Source: Pseudarthrobacter naphthalenicus (lineage in GTDB: Bacteria > Actinomycetota > Actinomycetes > Actinomycetales > Micrococcaceae). Taken from it: 64,000 nucleotides of DNA. Below, in pieces: positions 61,252 to 64,000 of this stretch (position 1 is its first letter; each line of letters opens with the position of its first letter). A program made the position numbers and the translations under genes. The DNA lies in the NCBI RefSeq assembly GCF_029076445.1, contig NZ_JARESG010000008.1, positions 62,001 through 126,000 of the forward strand. The letters run 5' to 3'. The notes under the pieces were generated by a model. It saw only the letters and a list, made by a program, of their open reading frames with translations. It did no database searches and was not told where the DNA came from.

Positions 61252-61278
61252 GTCTGACTGCCTGTTGACGGAGGTCAC

Positions 61279-62526
61279 GTGCGCATAGTCCTCGGAGTCG
61301 GGGGAGGGATTGCGGCCTACAAGGTCGCATCGCTCCTCCGGCTTTTTACTGAAGCCGGCCACAACGTCACGGTGATACCCACCGAGGCGGCTACCCGCTT
61401 TGTGGGTGTCGCCACCTGGGAAGCCCTTTCCGGCAACCCCGTCAGCAACAGCGTCTTCGACGACGTTCATCAGGTCAACCACGTCAGGCTCGGCCATGAG
61501 GCCGACCTGATCGTGGTGGCACCGGCTACTGCGGACCTCCTGGCCCGTGCGGCCACGGGTCAGGCCGGTGACCTCCTCACCAACACGTTGCTGATGGCCC
61601 GGGGGCCGGTACTTTTCGCCCCAGCCATGCACACGGAAATGTGGCAGCACGCCGCCACCCGCGCCAACGTCGAGACCCTGCGCAGCCGGGGCGTCGCCGT
61701 CCTCGAACCGGCCAGTGGCCGGCTCACCGGCGCCGACTCCGGTCCGGGCCGCCTGCCCGAACCGGAAGCCATCTTCGACGCGGCCATGGCTCTCGCCCAG
61801 GGCCAGTCCGATTTCCAGCTCCCGCTGGCCGGCCGGAAGGTGACCATCAGCGCCGGCGGCACCCGGGAACCCCTGGATCCGGTCCGGTTTTTGGGCAACA
61901 GGTCTTCCGGGAAGCAGGGCGTTGCGCTGGCCGTTGCGGCCCGCAACGCCGGTGCCACGGTCCGGCTCATCGCGGCCCACATGGACGTCCCGGCTCCCGC
62001 CGGCGTGGACGTGGTCAGGGTGGAAACCGCCCTGCAGCTGAGGGAAGCCGCGCTTGCGGCAGCTGCCGATTCCGACGTCGTCATCATGGCCGCCGCGGTG
62101 GCAGACTTCCGTCCTGCGGAGGTCTCCGGCACAAAAATCAAAAAGCGCGATGACACGGCGGACCCGGTCATTACCCTGGTCCGCAACCCGGACATCCTGC
62201 AGGAATTGGTGGAGGCCCGCAGCGCTCCCGGGAATGAGGCTGCCCGCCGCCACCAGCTGATTGTCGGCTTCGCGGCGGAAACAGGTGACGGCCAGGGGGA
62301 CGTCGTGGCGTACGCCGAGGCAAAACTCAAGCGCAAGGGCTGCGATCTCCTGGTGGTCAACCATGTGGGAACGGACAAGGTGTTTGGGCAGGACACCAAT
62401 TCGGTAGTCATCCTGGCCCGCTCCGGCGCCGAACCTCAAGAGGCAGCCGGGTCCAAGTCCGAGGTTTCGGCCGCCGTGATCACACGGGTCGGCCACGAGC
62501 TGAACCACGTTTCACCGCACGCCTGA
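61279..62526 (+). CDS. coaBC: bifunctional phosphopantothenoylcysteine decarboxylase / phosphopantothenate--cysteine ligase CoaBC
   Basis: Carries out two steps of coenzyme A synthesis. The N-terminal flavin decarboxylase half (1-180) has GVGGGIAAYKVASLL, VNHVRLGHEADLIVVAPATAD (catalytic His) and PAMHTEMW; the ligase half has ISAGGTREPLDPVRFLGNRSSGKQG, MAAAVADFRPAEV and the KIKKR lysine motif. In the decarboxylase, the E. coli PAMN Asn is His here, and the usual Cys-Gly motif before GxGRM reads LTGADSGPGRL, without cysteine. I recall similar changes in mycobacterial proteins, so this is probably the actinobacterial form. GTG start. Confidence 0.94.
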   Translation: MRIVLGVGGGIAAYKVASLLRLFTEAGHNVTVIPTEAATRFVGVATWEALSGNPVSNSVFDDVHQVNHVRLGHEADLIVVAPATADLLARAATGQAGDLLTNTLLMARGPVLFAPAMHTEMWQHAATRANVETLRSRGVAVLEPASGRLTGADSGPGRLPEPEAIFDAAMALAQGQSDFQLPLAGRKVTISAGGTREPLDPVRFLGNRSSGKQGVALAVAARNAGATVRLIAAHMDVPAPAGVDVVRVETALQLREAALAAAADSDVVIMAAAVADFRPAEVSGTKIKKRDDTADPVITLVRNPDILQELVEARSAPGNEAARRHQLIVGFAAETGDGQGDVVAYAEAKLKRKGCDLLVVNHVGTDKVFGQDTNSVVILARSGAEPQEAAGSKSEVSAAVITRVGHELNHVSPHA

Positions 62527-62592
62527 CCCGCTCGCCGAACAGCGTTTCCTTAGCACGGGGACGCACGCGGCCGGACGTCCGTTCCCAACCAG

Positions 62593-62598
62593 TAAGGT
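62593..62598 (+). promoter_or_regulatory. -10 element of a probable leaderless metK promoter
   Basis: TAAGGT is followed by six bases and the metK GTG. Because transcription would start at the codon itself, no SAM riboswitch or other leader element can precede metK. Confidence 0.5.
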
Positions 62599-62604
62599 AG
62601 TTGA

Positions 62605-63840
62605 GTGACTTTACCGCTGCACATTCCCCACACCCACGGGGCCACGCCCTCCGCGCTCCGGCTCTTTACCTCCGAGTCGGTCACCGAAGGCCACCCGGAC
62701 AAAATCTGCGACCAGATCAGTGACGCCATCCTGGACGCGCTGCTGGCAGTGGACCCGGAGTCCCGCGTCGCCGTCGAGACCATGGCCACCACCGGCCTGG
62801 TCCACGTCGCCGGTGAGGTCACCACGGACGCCTACGTTGAAATCCCGCAGATCGTCCGGGAGACCATCCTGGGGATCGGCTACGACTCGTCGGCCAACGG
62901 TTTCGACGGCGCCCGCTGCGGCGTGTCAGTATCCATCGGCCAGCAGTCCAATGACATCGCCGGGGGTGTTTTCAATTCGCTGGAAGCCCGTGAAGGCCGC
63001 CAGGAGGACGATTACGATCTTCAGGGCGCCGGCGACCAGGGTCTGATGTTCGGCTACGCCAGCGACGAAACCCCGTCTTACATGCCCACCCCGATCTGGC
63101 TGGCACACCGCCTGTCCGAACGCCTCACGGTGGTGCGCAAGTCCGGCGAACTGGCCTATCTCCGTCCCGACGGCAAGACCCAGGTCACCGTGGGCTACGA
63201 CAAAGACGTGCCCGTCTCCGTCGAGACCGTGGTCATTTCAAGCCAGCACGCGGAAGGCACCAGCCTGGACCGGCTCCGCGCCGACCTCGCCTCCTTCGTC
63301 ATCGCCCCGGTGCTGGCTGCCGCCAACCTGGACATCACCCGGGCTGTAAACATCCTCAACCCTGCCGGCGAGTTCGTCATCGGCGGACCCGTGGGCGACG
63401 CCGGCCTGACCGGCCGCAAGATCATCGTGGACACCTACGGCGGCATGGCCCGCCACGGCGGCGGTGCCTTCTCCGGCAAGGACCCGTCCAAGGTGGACCG
63501 GTCCGCGGCCTACGCCATGCGCTGGGTGGCCAAGAACGTGGTGGCAGCCGGCCTTGCCAAGCGCGCCGAGATCCAGATCGCCTACGCCATCGGGCAGGCC
63601 CGTCCAGTAGGCACCTACGTGGAAACCTTCGGCACCGAAACAGTGGACCCGGCCCGCATCAGCGACGCCATCGCCGAGATCTTCGACCTCCGCCCCCGCG
63701 CCATCATCGACGCCCTGGATCTCAAACGGCCCATCTACGCCAAAACGGCCGCGCACGGACACTTCGGCCGCGACGATCCCGATTTCACGTGGGAGCGGCT
63801 GGACCGTGTGGACGACCTCAAGGCCTTCTTCAACGCCTAG
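62605..63840 (+). CDS. metK: S-adenosylmethionine synthase
   Basis: Makes SAM from methionine and ATP. The 411-residue product has [24 protein letters not shown] (catalytic His in GHPDK), [57 protein letters not shown] and [24 protein letters not shown]. Slightly longer than the E. coli enzyme owing to the N-terminal 15 residues. GTG start without Shine-Dalgarno. Position between coaBC and priA is the usual one. Confidence 0.97.
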   Translation: MTLPLHIPHTHGATPSALRLFTSESVTEGHPDKICDQISDAILDALLAVDPESRVAVETMATTGLVHVAGEVTTDAYVEIPQIVRETILGIGYDSSANGFDGARCGVSVSIGQQSNDIAGGVFNSLEAREGRQEDDYDLQGAGDQGLMFGYASDETPSYMPTPIWLAHRLSERLTVVRKSGELAYLRPDGKTQVTVGYDKDVPVSVETVVISSQHAEGTSLDRLRADLASFVIAPVLAAANLDITRAVNILNPAGEFVIGGPVGDAGLTGRKIIVDTYGGMARHGGGAFSGKDPSKVDRSAAYAMRWVAKNVVAAGLAKRAEIQIAYAIGQARPVGTYVETFGTETVDPARISDAIAEIFDLRPRAIIDALDLKRPIYAKTAAHGHFGRDDPDFTWERLDRVDDLKAFFNA

Positions 63841-63928
63841 CCTGCCGTCAGCGCCCCGCCAATCATCTGACCCCGCTGGAAATGTCAGGGCCAGGTGGTT
63901 GGCTGGTTTGTGAAAGGGGGTAACGGAC

Positions 63929-64000
63929 ATGGCAACACCTGAGACGGTCCACACCGGCCACGGCGTGCCCGGCCCCGTCCAGCCGTCCCTGCTTCAAGGG
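63929..64000 (+). CDS. priA: 5' end of a gene, probably primosomal protein N' (PriA), partial
   Basis: The window ends after 24 codons. ATG behind AGGGGG; the product begins MATPETVHTGHGVPGPVQ and continues PSLLQG. The identity rests on gene order: coaBC-metK-priA is standard in this group, and PriA proteins there begin with a short polar leader before the first domain. Only a weak call is possible from so few residues. Confidence 0.5.
   Translation, partial: MATPETVHTGHGVPGPVQPSLLQG

Noticed and set aside
62527..62604. SAM riboswitch before metK
   Set aside because: The gap is 78 bases and the -10 lies six bases before the GTG, so there is no leader RNA to fold.

Overview
The window reads as a chromosome segment of a high-GC actinobacterium in the Micrococcaceae, most likely the Arthrobacter/Pseudarthrobacter group. 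The reasons are the frequent GTG/TTG starts, the actinobacterial gene orders (pdxT-yebC-ruvCAB-yajC-secDF-rel; mltG-aroE-aroC-aroK-aroB-efp-nusB; pyrRBC-carAB-pyrF-mIHF-gmk-rpoZ-coaBC-metK-priA), an actinobacterial-type IHF, a MurT/GatD lipid II amidation pair and an acVLRF1-type protein. I see no insertion sequence, prophage, tRNA, rRNA or CRISPR array. No gene-free gap exceeds 300 bases; the largest are about 240 (before rpsD), 230 (before hisS) and 220 (after pdxS).

Layout. 1-7.8 kb: end of a pgsA-like gene, pdxS, an M3 peptidase, a ferric-reductase-like oxidoreductase, gatD-murT and pdxT, so the two PLP synthase subunits are split by other genes. 7.8-17.5 kb: yebC, ruvC, ruvA, ruvB, yajC, secD, secF and rel, with an AbiEi-like gene overlapping the rel 3' end on the other strand. 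17.6-30.6 kb: DUF349 protein, membrane-anchored cyclophilin, hisS, an APC permease, aspS, a GNAT protein, a DODA-type dioxygenase, an acVLRF1-like protein lacking its catalytic loop, rarA, rpsD and two small membrane proteins. 30.7-41.1 kb: alaS, ruvX, mltG, the aro cluster, a TPR protein, efp and nusB.

41.2-49.5 kb is the most distinctive part: a GntR-controlled catabolic island made of a TIM-barrel (PF01261) enzyme, a DAK-family kinase, an RpiB-like isomerase, a 3-hydroxyacyl-CoA-dehydrogenase-fold enzyme, an SDR, an unannotated 30-residue membrane peptide, an ACS-type MFS carrier and a triosephosphate-isomerase homologue. The kinase plus two isomerases match the known L-erythrulose to D-erythrose-4-phosphate route. 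The transporter class and the two dehydrogenases suggest that the starting compound may be an acid sugar, not a neutral tetritol; this is inference.

49.5-64 kb: a PrsW-like protease, then the pyrimidine operon with a candidate PyrR RNA site over the ribosome binding site, then mIHF, gmk, rpoZ, coaBC, metK and the start of priA.

A regulatory theme runs through the window: eight genes have a TANNNT -10 hexamer ending 6-7 bases before the start codon, as expected for leaderless mRNAs.
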